A stretch of DNA of 64,000 nt from an uncultured Desulfovibrio sp. (GTDB lineage Bacteria; Desulfobacterota; Desulfovibrionia; Desulfovibrionales; Desulfovibrionaceae). The translations under genes and the position numbers were made by a program. Below are positions 46,084 through 54,842 of the stretch, piece after piece. The stretch is from the NCBI GenBank assembly GCA_900541395.1, contig UQJT01000002.1, positions 62,001 to 126,000 on the forward strand. The letters run 5' to 3'. The stretch's first letter is position 1. Each line of letters starts with the position of its first letter. Below the pieces are notes generated by a model that made no database searches, was not told the origin of the DNA, and worked only from the letters and a program-made list of their open reading frames with translations.

Positions 46084-46488
46084 ATGCCTCAGCCCCAGAC
46101 TCGCATGACGCGTCAGCGCATGATTATTCTGGAAGAGCTGCGCAAGCTGCACACCCATCCCACGGCCGACGAGCTGTATTCCAAGGTGCGCGAGCGCATG
46201 CCCCATATCAGCCTCGGCACCGTATATCGCAACCTTGACCTTCTGGCCGCCTCGCACGAGGTGCGCAAACTGGAAACCGCCGGGGCCATGCGCCGTTTCG
46301 ACGGCAATATCGCGCCCCATCGGCATGTGCGTTGCGTGAACTGCGGCCGCGTGGCCGACGTGCCGGCCGAAATGATCACGGACGGCGAACCCGACGTGAC
46401 CGGACTGCATGTGGACGGTTTTACCATAAGCGCCGCCCGTGTGGAATACGACGGCCTGTGCGATGAATGCGCCGCCCCGCGCAACTGA
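46084..46488 (+). CDS. perR: PerR-like Fur-family peroxide regulator
   Basis: A 134-residue Fur-family repressor. The winged helix covers about residues 8-75 (TRQRMIILEELRKLHTHPTADEL and ISLGTVYRNLDLLAASHEV). The structural zinc is bound by two CxxC pairs, CVNC and CDEC, and HRHVRC holds the sensing metal. PerR proteins sense peroxide by metal-catalysed oxidation of His residues. Placement before rubrerythrin and rubredoxin supports PerR over Fur or Zur. GGAG precedes the ATG at 46084; the upstream TTG-type frame has no family content. Confidence 0.88.
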   Translation: MPQPQTRMTRQRMIILEELRKLHTHPTADELYSKVRERMPHISLGTVYRNLDLLAASHEVRKLETAGAMRRFDGNIAPHRHVRCVNCGRVADVPAEMITDGEPDVTGLHVDGFTISAARVEYDGLCDECAAPRN

Positions 46489-46521
46489 AGTTTTTGCAGA
46501 CTTCGCGCGGGGGGGGGTAAG

Positions 46522-46543
46522 AGCCTCCTCATGGGGGCTTTTT
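46522..46543 (+). terminator. Intrinsic terminator after perR
   Basis: AGCCTCC, loop TCAT, GGGGGCT make a 7-bp stem with one G-T pair followed by TTTTT. It lies 34 bp after the perR stop. Rubrerythrin may therefore have its own promoter or depend on partial read-through. Confidence 0.65.
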
Positions 46544-46659
46544 CCCCCTCCTTGTTTTTACCCCGCCCCCGGCGTAGATTCGGAATGAACGTCGGCTCGT
46601 CATGAACCGGCGCGGGCGGACTTCTGCCCCGTTCCACCTCATTATACAGGAGCATCTTC

Positions 46660-47232
46660 ATGAAATCGCTGAAAGGCACCCGTACCGAAAAGAACATCCT
46701 CACCGCGTTTGCCGGCGAGTCCCAGGCCCGCAACCGTTATTCCTACTTCGCCGGTCAGGCCAAGAAGGACGGCTACGTCGAAATGGCTCAGGCCTTTGAA
46801 GAAATCGCCAATCAGGAGAAAGAACACGCCAAGCGTCTGTTCAAGTTCCTGGAAGGCGGCGACGTGGAAATTTCGGGCTCCTTCCCCGCCGGCGTCATCG
46901 CCACCACTCGTGACAATCTGCTGGCCGCCGCCGCCGGTGAAAATCATGAGCACACCGAAATGTATCCTGAGTTCGCCAAGGTGGCCGACGAAGAGGGCTT
47001 TGACGAAATCGCCGCCGTCATGCGTAATATCGCCGTGGCCGAAGCCCATCACGAAAAACGCTTCCTGGCCTTCGCCGACGCCATCAAAAACGGCAGCGTG
47101 TTCAACTCGCCCGATAAGATTGTGTGGCGTTGCCTGAACTGCGGCTTTATCTACGAAGGCGCGGAAGCCCCGGCCACCTGCCCGGCCTGTGCGCATCCCC
47201 AGGCCTATTTCGAGCGTCTGAAGCACGAATAA
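46660..47232 (+). CDS. rbr: Rubrerythrin
   Basis: A 190-residue rubrerythrin. The ferritin-like diiron domain holds the E(x)nExxH pattern in [36 protein letters not shown] and VAEAHHEKR (about residues 19-130). The C-terminal rubredoxin-like domain has [10 protein letters not shown] and [12 protein letters not shown]. The protein reduces hydrogen peroxide with electrons from rubredoxin and is a main peroxidase in anaerobes. An AGGAG leader is present. It is followed by a strong terminator, then the rubredoxin gene. Confidence 0.97.
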   Translation: MKSLKGTRTEKNILTAFAGESQARNRYSYFAGQAKKDGYVEMAQAFEEIANQEKEHAKRLFKFLEGGDVEISGSFPAGVIATTRDNLLAAAAGENHEHTEMYPEFAKVADEEGFDEIAAVMRNIAVAEAHHEKRFLAFADAIKNGSVFNSPDKIVWRCLNCGFIYEGAEAPATCPACAHPQAYFERLKHE

Positions 47233-47243
47233 TACTTCTCGAT

Positions 47244-47280
47244 ATGACGGGCGGTCGGGCCTTCCCCGACCGCCCGTCAT
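47244..47280 (+). terminator. Strong hairpin after rubrerythrin
   Basis: A perfect 16-bp stem (47244-47259 with 47265-47280), loop CCTTC, starts 12 bp after the rbr stop and is followed by AACGTTT. The T run is short, but the stem is very stable, so it should stop or stabilise the rbr transcript. Confidence 0.65.
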
Positions 47281-47371
47281 AACGTTTAAGCGAACCCCGT
47301 TTTTTACGCGTCCCTTGTCCTTCGGATTCGGAGAGGCAACGGGCGGCCACCTTTGCTCCAAGGAGTACGCC

Positions 47372-47551
47372 ATGTCCGAACCTAAAGATATGTGGCAGTG
47401 TCAGACGTCCAATTGCGGCTATATTTACGATCCTGATCGCGGCGATCGCAAGGGACACATCTCCAAGGGCGTCAAGTTCGAAGATTTGCCCGACGATTGG
47501 AAGTGTCCGGTGTGCGGCGCGGGCAAAAAGGCGTTCAAGCCCCTCGGCTGA
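47372..47551 (+). CDS. Rubredoxin with CX4C first motif
   Basis: A 59-residue rubredoxin-like electron carrier. Its first iron-binding pair is CQTSNC (CX4C) rather than CxxC, followed by [10 protein letters not shown]; the second is CPVCG. The CX4C spacing matches the type II rubredoxin known from Desulfovibrio desulfuricans and the Rdl protein of the D. vulgaris rbr locus. It probably passes electrons to rubrerythrin or a similar oxygen-defence enzyme. AAGGAGTACGCC precedes the ATG at 47372. The stop lies 4 bp before the GTG of dam. Confidence 0.9.
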   Translation: MSEPKDMWQCQTSNCGYIYDPDRGDRKGHISKGVKFEDLPDDWKCPVCGAGKKAFKPLG

Positions 47552-47555
47552 GCGC

Positions 47556-48398
47556 GTGCCCCTGCCTTCTTCCCGCCCGGCCGGGACGGATTTTTGTCGC
47601 CCGTTTCTGAAATGGGCGGGCGGCAAATATCGGTTGCTGCCCCGCATCCTGGAGGCTTTGCCCGCCGGACCCCGGCTGGTGGAGCCTTTTGTCGGTTCGG
47701 GGGCGGTCTGGCTCAATGCCCCGCACCCTCATATCCTGGCGGCCGACGTCAACCCCGATCTGGTGGCTTTGTATCGTGTTGTCGAGGGGGAGGGCGAGGC
47801 GTTTCTTGCGCGTTGTCGTCCTCTGTTCACACCGGAAACCAACACGCCGGAAGCGTTTTACGCGTTGAGGGCCCGATTCAACGCCGCTTCCGAGCCCGGT
47901 GAACGCGCCGCCCTGCTGCTGTATCTCAACCGCCATGCCTACAACGGTCTGGTGCGCTACAACGCGGCGGGAGCTTACAACGTGCCCTTCGGCCGCTATC
48001 GGGCCCCGTATTTTCCCGAGCGGGAATTGCGGAGCTTTGCGCTCCGCGCCCGCAAAGCCGAATTCGCCGCATCGGATTTTCGCGAAACCTTCCGACGCCT
48101 GCGGCCGGGAGACGTGGTCTACGCCGACCCTCCTTACGCCCCTCTGTCCGCCACCGCCGATTTCACGGCCTATGCGGGCTGTTCTTTTACCTGGGCCGAT
48201 CAGGTCGACTTGGCCCGCCTGGCGCGCGAGGCCGCCCGCGCGGGCATACCCGTTTTAATCAGCAATCATGATACGGACGCCGTGCGCGAGTTGTACGCCG
48301 GGGCGCGCCTTGCCCGTTTCGCCGTTTCCCGCAGCATCAGTTGCCGAGGAGCAGACCGTCGCCCCGTGGGTGAACTGCTGGCCCTGTTTGAGGAGTAA
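47556..48398 (+). CDS. dam: DNA adenine methylase, Dam family
   Basis: A 280-residue alpha-class N6-adenine methyltransferase. FLKWAGGKYRLLPRI (about residue 18) is motif I/X-like, FVGSGAVWLN the AdoMet site, VVYADPPYAPL (about residue 190) the catalytic DPPY, and LNRHAYNGLVRYN the Dam signature. GATC is the family's usual target. The GTG at 47556 is 4 bp from the rubredoxin stop and has no strong ribosome binding site, so translation may be coupled. There is no restriction partner nearby. Confidence 0.88.
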   Translation: MPLPSSRPAGTDFCRPFLKWAGGKYRLLPRILEALPAGPRLVEPFVGSGAVWLNAPHPHILAADVNPDLVALYRVVEGEGEAFLARCRPLFTPETNTPEAFYALRARFNAASEPGERAALLLYLNRHAYNGLVRYNAAGAYNVPFGRYRAPYFPERELRSFALRARKAEFAASDFRETFRRLRPGDVVYADPPYAPLSATADFTAYAGCSFTWADQVDLARLAREAARAGIPVLISNHDTDAVRELYAGARLARFAVSRSISCRGADRRPVGELLALFEE

Positions 48399-48559
48399 CG
48401 GCTTCCTCGGCTTCTCGAAGAAGGCCGAGCGTCGTGTCCGACGGGCGACGGGATGACGGGCGGGAAGAGCTCGGACAAGCGATACCGCCTGCATGTTTGG
48501 AACTGCCGACGGTATCGGCCTGCATTCGAGGCCCTGTGTTTCATGCGCTGATTTTGCGC

Positions 48560-48907
48560 CTACGGTTTGATATAGGCGAAACCTTCGCGCTGAAGATGCA
48601 CGATTTCCACCACCCCGGCGGGTACCACACGGCAGCCGGGCCACAAGGCGTCGGATGAGATGTCGTTGCTTTTGAGAGCGTTGGCGCACAGACGGATATC
48701 CAGTCCCATGCTCGTCAGCTCCGCGCCCCGCGCCGCCAGATCGGCGTGTTCCCTGGTAAACAGCCTGACTGCGGGGCCGTTGGCCACCAGCACCATGCGG
48801 AAACTTTCGCCGGGCAGGCCGTTCTTGTAGTTGGCCGCATTATTAAAGGCCAGATTCAGCACCTTGGGATCGTCGCTGTCGATGTGCAGCAGCAGATCGT
48901 AATTCAT
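48560..48907 (-). CDS. DsrE/DsrF-like small protein
   Basis: A 115-residue protein with the DsrE-like alpha/beta fold: MNYDLLLHIDSDDPKVLNLAFNNAANY at the start, MVLVANGPAVRLF in the middle and a Cys in IRLCANALKSN (about residue 75), the position where the family has its active or persulfide Cys. Such proteins often carry sulfur or act with sulfite-reduction enzymes, but many are uncharacterised. ATG at 48907 has AAAGGAAC 5 bp upstream on the minus strand. It lies between dam and htpG and does not appear to be in an operon. Confidence 0.75.
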   Translation of the reverse strand: MNYDLLLHIDSDDPKVLNLAFNNAANYKNGLPGESFRMVLVANGPAVRLFTREHADLAARGAELTSMGLDIRLCANALKSNDISSDALWPGCRVVPAGVVEIVHLQREGFAYIKP

Positions 48908-49053
48908 CAAAAGTTCCTTTGCGGTTTGAAACCTCCCCCCTCAGGGGGAAAAGTGGAGTCGACAAAACGGCGGAGCCGAGAAACCCTTTTCCGTAACCTC
49001 TTCCCCCAGGGAGGGACGAGCCGCAAGCCCCCTATCCGTCGGCTGCGGATTTT

Positions 49054-51066
49054 CTACAGCTTTCTTAAGTCCGCATACCATGTAGCGGCTTCGTTCAGAA
49101 GTTTAAGGGAGCGATCGGCCATGGAATAGGGGTCGTTGAGGTAACCGTCAAGGAGCAGGGTATTGTCGTACAGGTTGTTGACGATGTCGGTCAGCAAGGG
49201 ATCGTCGGGGTTGGTCTTGTGGATGCGCAACAGGGCGCGCATGAGCGGATGATCGGGGTTCAGCTCCAGAATCTTCCGGGGGATGCCGTCGCTTTTCTGC
49301 ATGACGCGCATGAGTTTTTCCATGGAGGACGATACGCCGTCGGGCGACGCCAGGCAGGCCGGGCTGCCGCTCAGGCGGTCGGATACGCGGACTTCCTTGA
49401 TCTGATCGCCCAGAATGGCGCGTATCTTGTCCACCAACCGCTCAAAAGCCGCCTTGTCGTCGTCGGACAGGGGCTCGGCCTTAGGCTCGGTTTCGCCGGT
49501 ATCCGGCAATTCGTCCAGAGCGTCGGCGGCGGCCTGCTCCACGCTCTTGAAAGGATGCCCCTTATACTCCATGAGGCTTTCCAGGGCGAATTCGTCCACG
49601 GCCTCCAGCAGGTAGAGCACTTCCACCCCCTTGCGGCGGAAGCGTTCCAGATGAGGATTGACCTTGGCCGCTTCGCGGGTGGGCGCGGTCACGTACCAGA
49701 TTTCCTTCTGGCCCGACTTGGCCCGGCTCAGGTAGTCATCCAGGCTGGTCACGTGATCGTCTTCGGTGGCCGAGGACGGGAAGCGCAGCAGCGGGGCCAC
49801 GCGGTCGCGGTTCATATAGTCGTTGAACGCGAATTTGAAATAGCGGCCGTGCAGCTTCCAGAAGGCTTCGTACTTGTCTTTGTCCGCGGCGGCCATGCGC
49901 TCCAGATGGGTGAGCACCTGCTTGACGATGGTCTGCGATATTTTACGCAGCACCACATTTTCCTGGAGAGTCTCGCGTGAAATATTGAGGGGCAGGTCCT
50001 CGGTATCCACCACGCCCTTCAGGAAGGCCAGATAATTGGGAATGAGTTCGCTGTTGGAGCGCTCGATGAGTACCCGGCGCACATAGAGATCCAGGCCCCA
50101 TTCATCCTTCCGGTCATGAAAATAATCCTGGGCCGTGTCGGGAATAAAGAGCAACGCCGTGAACTGGACGGGGGCGTCCACCGACAGATGGATAATGTCC
50201 AGAGGCGGCTTGGAATCGTAGCTGAGGAATTTGTAAAATTCGTCGTACTGCTCCTTGGTGATGGAGAACTTGGGCTCACGCCACAGGGCGGGCGTGGTGT
50301 TGACGCGCTCGCCCTCCAGCAGAATGGGAAAAGGCAGGAAGTTGGAGTGCCCGCGAATGATGGATTCGAGACGGTACTTTTCCAGAAATTCTTTGGCGTC
50401 GTCCTTGAGATGGGCCTTGATGACGGTGCCTCGTTTGAAGTTTCGCGCCTCGTCGCCCTCCAGGGCCTTGACGGAAAAACTGCCCGTGCCGTCCGAGGTC
50501 CATACGTGGGGAGTGCCGTCGCCCCGGGCTGCCACCGAAACAACTTCCACCTTGTCCGCCACCATGAACACCGAGTAAAAGCCCACCCCGAAATGGCCGA
50601 TGATCTGCGTGGCGTCGGAGCGGCCGCCCTCGTTTTCCTTGGCGTCGCTTTCGTCGGTCGGGGCTTCGTCCTCCGAAGCCCGCTCGGCCGCTTCGGCCGT
50701 TTTGTCCCGAGCATCCTCACCGTCGGCCCGTTCCGCCTCGCGTTCGCGCAGGAACTGTTCCGAACCCGACTTGGCGATGGTGCCCAGGTTGTCGATCATT
50801 TCCTGTTCGGTCATCCCCACGCCGGTATCGGTTACGATAAGCATGTCGGCCTCTTTGTCGGCCGTGATGCGGATCTCCAACGGCAGATCGGCGTCGCGCA
50901 CGCTTTCGCCCTTGTTCTGAAGAAAGCGCGCCTTTTCCAGCGCGTCCGAGGCGTTGGAGAGCAGTTCGCGCAGAAAGATTTCCCGATTGGTATACAGAGA
51001 ATGGGTGAGAATATTGAGTACCTTGCGCGTTTCCGCGCGGAACTGGTGCGTTTTGGCCTTGGCCAT
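49054..51066 (-). CDS. htpG: Molecular chaperone HtpG (Hsp90)
   Basis: A 670-residue bacterial Hsp90. The N-terminal ATP-binding (GHKL) domain has NILTHSLYTNREIFLRELLSNASDA, DTGVGM, the Gly-rich lid and IGHFGVGFYSVFMVA; an acidic insert (about residues 110-150, many Glu/Asp/Ala) is longer than in E. coli HtpG. The middle domain has LYVRRVLI and NISRETLQEN, and the C-terminal dimerisation domain follows. The protein folds or remodels client proteins in the cytoplasm. TTGACG and TATCTG with a 16-bp spacer (51130-51103 on the minus strand) are a likely promoter, and GAGGAGG leads the ATG. Confidence 0.97.
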   Translation of the reverse strand: MAKAKTHQFRAETRKVLNILTHSLYTNREIFLRELLSNASDALEKARFLQNKGESVRDADLPLEIRITADKEADMLIVTDTGVGMTEQEMIDNLGTIAKSGSEQFLREREAERADGEDARDKTAEAAERASEDEAPTDESDAKENEGGRSDATQIIGHFGVGFYSVFMVADKVEVVSVAARGDGTPHVWTSDGTGSFSVKALEGDEARNFKRGTVIKAHLKDDAKEFLEKYRLESIIRGHSNFLPFPILLEGERVNTTPALWREPKFSITKEQYDEFYKFLSYDSKPPLDIIHLSVDAPVQFTALLFIPDTAQDYFHDRKDEWGLDLYVRRVLIERSNSELIPNYLAFLKGVVDTEDLPLNISRETLQENVVLRKISQTIVKQVLTHLERMAAADKDKYEAFWKLHGRYFKFAFNDYMNRDRVAPLLRFPSSATEDDHVTSLDDYLSRAKSGQKEIWYVTAPTREAAKVNPHLERFRRKGVEVLYLLEAVDEFALESLMEYKGHPFKSVEQAAADALDELPDTGETEPKAEPLSDDDKAAFERLVDKIRAILGDQIKEVRVSDRLSGSPACLASPDGVSSSMEKLMRVMQKSDGIPRKILELNPDHPLMRALLRIHKTNPDDPLLTDIVNNLYDNTLLLDGYLNDPYSMADRSLKLLNEAATWYADLRKL

Positions 51067-51239
51067 GAGAGAGCCTCCTCGAACATTGTACTGTATTGTT
51101 TTCAGATAATGCGTTCGTTACAGCCGTCAAGAGCGCCTCATGAGAATAGCGCGACGGAGGAAGCGGGACGGAAACAAGCGCATACCGTCTGCGATGGGAA
51201 AATGAGGGTCGACCGGTTTATTCGCAACATCGAAAAACA

Positions 51240-51267
51240 AAGCCCGCGAACAGGCGTTCGCGGGCTT
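51240..51267 (-). terminator. Intrinsic terminator after metG
   Basis: A perfect 12-bp stem (51240-51251 with 51256-51267), loop of 4, on the minus strand followed by GTTTTTC. It lies 28 bp after the metG stop. Confidence 0.75.
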
Positions 51268-51294
51268 AAAAGCAAGACACGTCGTTCCGTCAGG

Positions 51295-53283
51295 TCAACT
51301 GATCGTGGAACCGTCGGGCGCGGGCGCGGTGAGCAGCGCCAGTCCTCCCTCCCATTCGGCGGTGAGGATCATGCCCTGCGATTCCAGGCCGCGCAGTTTG
51401 CGCGGAGGCAGGTTGGCCACCACCACGACCTGCTTGCCCACCAGGCTTTCAGGCTGGAAAAAGGCGGCGATGCCCGACACGATTTGCCGGGGTTTGTCCT
51501 CGCCCAGGTCCACGTCGAAGCGCAGCAGCTTATCCGCGTTGGGATGCCGTTCGGCCGCCAGGATGGTGCCCACGCGCAGGTCAAGCTTTTGAAAGTCGGC
51601 GTATTCGATGGGCGCCTTGACTTCGTCCCGATCGGTCCCGGTCGGAGCGGAGGAGGAGGCCGGGGCCGTTTTGGGCGCGGCCGTCTGTTCGGCTTTTTCA
51701 GGTTTGGTCGGAGCGGGCTGGGGCGCGGGCATATCCAGACGAGGGAAGAGATTGGATGCGCGGGCGATGTCCGCGCCGCTGCGCAGATGCACCCGGCACT
51801 GCAGCAAATCGTCCAGGGCCTCGGGCCGGAAGGCTTCGGGACGCAACGGCCGCCCCAACTGTTCCTGCATGGCGGCGGAAGCGGACGGCATGACCGGCCA
51901 CAGCAGCCGGGCCACTTTGTACATGGCTTCCAGCAGCGTGCGCACCACCGTGCCCAGCCGCTCCGTGTTCCCTTCCTTGAACAGAGTCCAGGGGGCCTGG
52001 GCGTCCACATACTTGTTCATGGCCCGGACGGGTTCCCACAGGGCTTCCAGGGCCTGGGAAAAACGTACCTGGCGGAACAATTGCACGTAGTTGGCCGCGG
52101 CGGCGTCGGTCAGTTCGGCCAGAACGTCGTCTTCCTCCGTCGGGGCCCCCAATGGCGGCACTTTACCGTCGAAGTATTTGCCGTTCATGGACAGGACGCG
52201 GCTGAACAGGTTGCCCAGGTCGTTGGCCAGATCGGCGTTGATGCGGGTGGTCACGGTCTCGTCCGAGAAGGAGGCGTCGGCTCCGAAGTGCATTTCCCGC
52301 AGCAGGAAGTACCGGAAGGCGTCCAGGCCGAAATGAGCGGCCGCCTTTCGGGGGTCCACCACGTTGCCCAGGGATTTGGACATTTTGGTGTCGCGCACCA
52401 GCCAGTAGCCGTGCACGTTGAGATGTTCGTACACCGGCAGGTCGGCCGCTTTGAGGATGGTGGGCCAGAATACGCCGTGGGGCTTGAGGATGTCCTTGGC
52501 CACCAGGTGTTCGCCCGGCCAGAAACGGGCGTAGTCGCCGTTCGCGTCGCCCTCGTTGTCCGGCCAGCCCAGGGCGGAAATATAGTTGGCCAGGGCGTCG
52601 AACCACACGTAGCACACATAGTCGCGGTCGAAGGGCAGTTCCACGCCCCAGGTCAGACGGGTCTTGGGTCGCGAGATGCACAAATCCTCCAGCACCCCGC
52701 CGTCCAGCATGGACAGCACCTCGTTGCGGTAGCGCTCGGGCCGGATGAAGTCGGGATGGTCCAGGATGTGCTGTTTCAGCCAGCCCTGATATTTGGACAT
52801 TTTGAAAAAGTAATTTTTTTCGCTGATGTATTCGGGCTTGGTCTGATGCTGCGGGCACAGGCCGTCCACCAGCTCTTTTTCGGTGTAGAAGCGTTCGCAC
52901 CCGAAGCAGTAATGGCCGCCGTATTCGCCGAAATAAATATCGCCCTTGTCGTAGATGCGTTGCAGCAGGGCCTGTACGGAAGCCTTGTGGGCCGGATCGG
53001 TGGTGCGGATGAAGCGGTCGTACTCGATGCCGAGTTCGGGCCACAGGGCCTGATATTCGCCGGAAATGCCGTCCACGAATTCCTGCGGAGATTGCCCCGC
53101 GGCGGCGGCCGCCTTGACGATTTTGTCTCCGTGTTCGTCCGTGCCGGTAAGCATGCGGACCTCTTCTCCGGCCAGGCGGTGGAAGCGTTTGAGCGCGTCG
53201 GCCACAAAGGTGGTGTACGCGTGCCCCAGATGGGGGCGGGCGTTGACGTAGTAGATGGGGGTGGTGATGTAGTAGTTGCGCAC
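51295..53283 (-). CDS. metG: Methionyl-tRNA synthetase with C-terminal tRNA-binding domain
   Basis: A 662-residue class I MetRS. The HIGH motif is HLGHAY (about residue 18), the KMSKS motif is TKMSKSLG (about residue 310), and the zinc-knuckle cysteines are in HYCFGCERFYTEKELVDGLCPQH (residues about 120-150). After an Ala/Pro-rich linker (about 535-560) the C-terminal EMAP/Trbp111-type domain (FQKLDLRVGTIL, then NLPPRKLRG) supports dimerisation and tRNA binding. The GTG at 53283 has CAGGAG 7 bp upstream and gives the usual start V(M)RNYYITTPIYYVN; the longer ATG at 53370 is less likely. It follows the PSP1 gene on the minus strand. Confidence 0.97.
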   Translation of the reverse strand: MRNYYITTPIYYVNARPHLGHAYTTFVADALKRFHRLAGEEVRMLTGTDEHGDKIVKAAAAAGQSPQEFVDGISGEYQALWPELGIEYDRFIRTTDPAHKASVQALLQRIYDKGDIYFGEYGGHYCFGCERFYTEKELVDGLCPQHQTKPEYISEKNYFFKMSKYQGWLKQHILDHPDFIRPERYRNEVLSMLDGGVLEDLCISRPKTRLTWGVELPFDRDYVCYVWFDALANYISALGWPDNEGDANGDYARFWPGEHLVAKDILKPHGVFWPTILKAADLPVYEHLNVHGYWLVRDTKMSKSLGNVVDPRKAAAHFGLDAFRYFLLREMHFGADASFSDETVTTRINADLANDLGNLFSRVLSMNGKYFDGKVPPLGAPTEEDDVLAELTDAAAANYVQLFRQVRFSQALEALWEPVRAMNKYVDAQAPWTLFKEGNTERLGTVVRTLLEAMYKVARLLWPVMPSASAAMQEQLGRPLRPEAFRPEALDDLLQCRVHLRSGADIARASNLFPRLDMPAPQPAPTKPEKAEQTAAPKTAPASSSAPTGTDRDEVKAPIEYADFQKLDLRVGTILAAERHPNADKLLRFDVDLGEDKPRQIVSGIAAFFQPESLVGKQVVVVANLPPRKLRGLESQGMILTAEWEGGLALLTAPAPDGSTIS

Positions 53284-53382
53284 GGGAGACTCCTGCTCAG
53301 GGTAATTCCTCGGTGAAAGGAACCGGCCGTTTGATTCGGGCGTGGAAGGCACGGGAGAAAACGTCGTCATGGGGGAGCCGGT

Positions 53383-54516
53383 TCAGCGTCCGGAGCTTTC
53401 GTCGGGACCGCCGGACGGCGCGTCGGAGGCGCGTTCGCCGCGCTGTTCCTGATCCGGGCCGGTTTTGCGGCGGCGTCGGCGTTTGGGACGGGCTTCCGCT
53501 GCCGTCGGCATTTCTTCCGATCGGGGGTCGGCGGCCGGGTCAAGTTCGGCCAGGTCCGCATCCAGGGTATCGGGCGCCGCGGAAACCACCATCAACTCCT
53601 GATTGGGGCGCTGTTCCCGGCTTCCGGCCGGGGGTGGCGTCTCGGCGCGGTGCGGATGGAGTTCCTGCCATTCCTCCAGAGAATACTCGGTTTCCTGCCC
53701 TCCGTCGGGCAGGACGACGATGGCGTTGCGGAACATATTGCCGCGCAGCACGCGCATGGGCCCGAGGTCGGTCTGGTAGCGCTTGCCCAGCTTGGGGCAA
53801 CTGCGGTGAAAGGCGTCGTAGTTGTCCTGCTCGTAACTCAGGCAGCACAACAGGCGACCGCAGATGCCCGAAATTTTGGCCGGGTTGAGGAACAGGTTCT
53901 GTTCTTTGGCCATTTTGATGGTCACGGGCGCGAATTTACGCAGGTAACGGCGGCAGCAGCACACCATGCCGCAGTTGCCCAACGCCCCGAGCATCTGGGT
54001 TTCGTGGCGCACGCCGATCTGGCGCAGTTCGATGCGGGTGCGGTACTGGCGCACCAGGTCTTTGACCAGTTCGCGAAAGTCGATACGGGTGGGCGCGGTG
54101 AAATAGAAGATCATTTTGCCGCGATCGAACTGGGTTTCCACATCCACCAACTTCATATCCAAGCCGCGTTCCGCGATGCAGCGGCGGCAGAAAACGCGGG
54201 CCTCGGCCGACAATTCCTCGTTGGCCCGGCCTTCCCTTTGTTCCTCGGGCGTGGCGGCGCGGGCCTCGGGCAGGGGAGTCGGTTCGGCCGCGGAGGGCTC
54301 CGACAGGGCGGGGTCCGCCTCCGGGAACGGGGCAAGGTCCCGCGCATCGCCCGAGGCCGGGCGCTGCCAGACCACGCGTCCGAATTCCGGTCCGCGTTCG
54401 GTGTCCACCATCACGCCGTCGCCCACGGCGAACGGGGCCGCGCCCTCGGGCGTCGCGCCGCGACAGGCCAGCACCTGGCCGTATTCGCTGAAGCGTATGC
54501 CGAGTATCTGTTTCAT
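53383..54516 (-). CDS. PSP1-domain protein (YaaT/RicT-like)
   Basis: A 377-residue cytoplasmic protein. The PSP1 core has GVMVDTERGPEFGRVV near the N-terminus, then FYFTAPTRIDFRELVKDLV, GALGNCGMVCCCRRYL (about residues 190-205), LNPAKISGICGRLLCCLSYEQ (about 228) and CPKLGKRY. It is rich in paired cysteines, as in Bacillus RicT (YaaT), part of an Fe-S-linked RNA maturation complex; a bacterial PSP1 gene next to metG is a recurrent arrangement. The C-terminal 100 residues are Pro/Arg-rich (RRRRRK) and disordered. No good ribosome binding site is seen before the ATG at 54516; a terminator-like hairpin lies there instead. Confidence 0.85.
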   Translation of the reverse strand: MKQILGIRFSEYGQVLACRGATPEGAAPFAVGDGVMVDTERGPEFGRVVWQRPASGDARDLAPFPEADPALSEPSAAEPTPLPEARAATPEEQREGRANEELSAEARVFCRRCIAERGLDMKLVDVETQFDRGKMIFYFTAPTRIDFRELVKDLVRQYRTRIELRQIGVRHETQMLGALGNCGMVCCCRRYLRKFAPVTIKMAKEQNLFLNPAKISGICGRLLCCLSYEQDNYDAFHRSCPKLGKRYQTDLGPMRVLRGNMFRNAIVVLPDGGQETEYSLEEWQELHPHRAETPPPAGSREQRPNQELMVVSAAPDTLDADLAELDPAADPRSEEMPTAAEARPKRRRRRKTGPDQEQRGERASDAPSGGPDESSGR

Positions 54517-54527
54517 GTCCGTCCGAT

Positions 54528-54680
54528 AAAAAAGGCCGGGCGCGCCCGGCCCCTGGTTATGAATGAAACGGGGCTTGGCCCCGGTCCCCCGTCGGGAGAG
54601 ACAATCTCCCCACAGGTCCTGTGCACGGCTTTGCCGAAAGGGCAATCTTCCCGCCCGGCATTGCGCAAGGAATTGTCTCT
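54528..54680 (-). ncRNA. Structured leader or small RNA ending in a terminator before the PSP1 gene
   Basis: On the minus strand a 9-bp closing stem pairs 54680-54672 with 54605-54597 (AGAGACAAT/ATTGTCTCT) and encloses smaller stems (TTGCC/GGCAA with a 5-nt loop; CACAGG/CCTGTG). A GGGGC/GCCCC-type stem follows, then the palindrome GGCCGGGCGCGCCCGGCC (54551-54534) and TTTTTT (54533-54528), a textbook intrinsic terminator, 11 nt before the PSP1 ATG. It could be an attenuator-type leader or the end of a small RNA. I matched it to no known riboswitch, 6S, SRP or tmRNA pattern. Confidence 0.4.
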
Positions 54681-54842
54681 TTTCGGTCATTCGGCGTTTG
54701 GTGTCAAATATCCATCCCCGTTTGTCGGGGCGGACGCGTCTTATGCCTCCGCCCGGCTCCGTTTGCCCTGCCCGCTGGCCTTCGGAACCGAACCGGACTA
54801 TAAGGAACCGTTACTTCCATCCGTCCTTCGAGGAGTTGCGTC

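Noticed and set aside
50116-53316. A 1066-codon open frame on the plus strand, antisense to htpG and metG
   Set aside because: It is a shadow of two well-conserved minus-strand genes in GC-rich DNA; its product is low-complexity (His/Gly/Val/Gln-rich) and matches no family.
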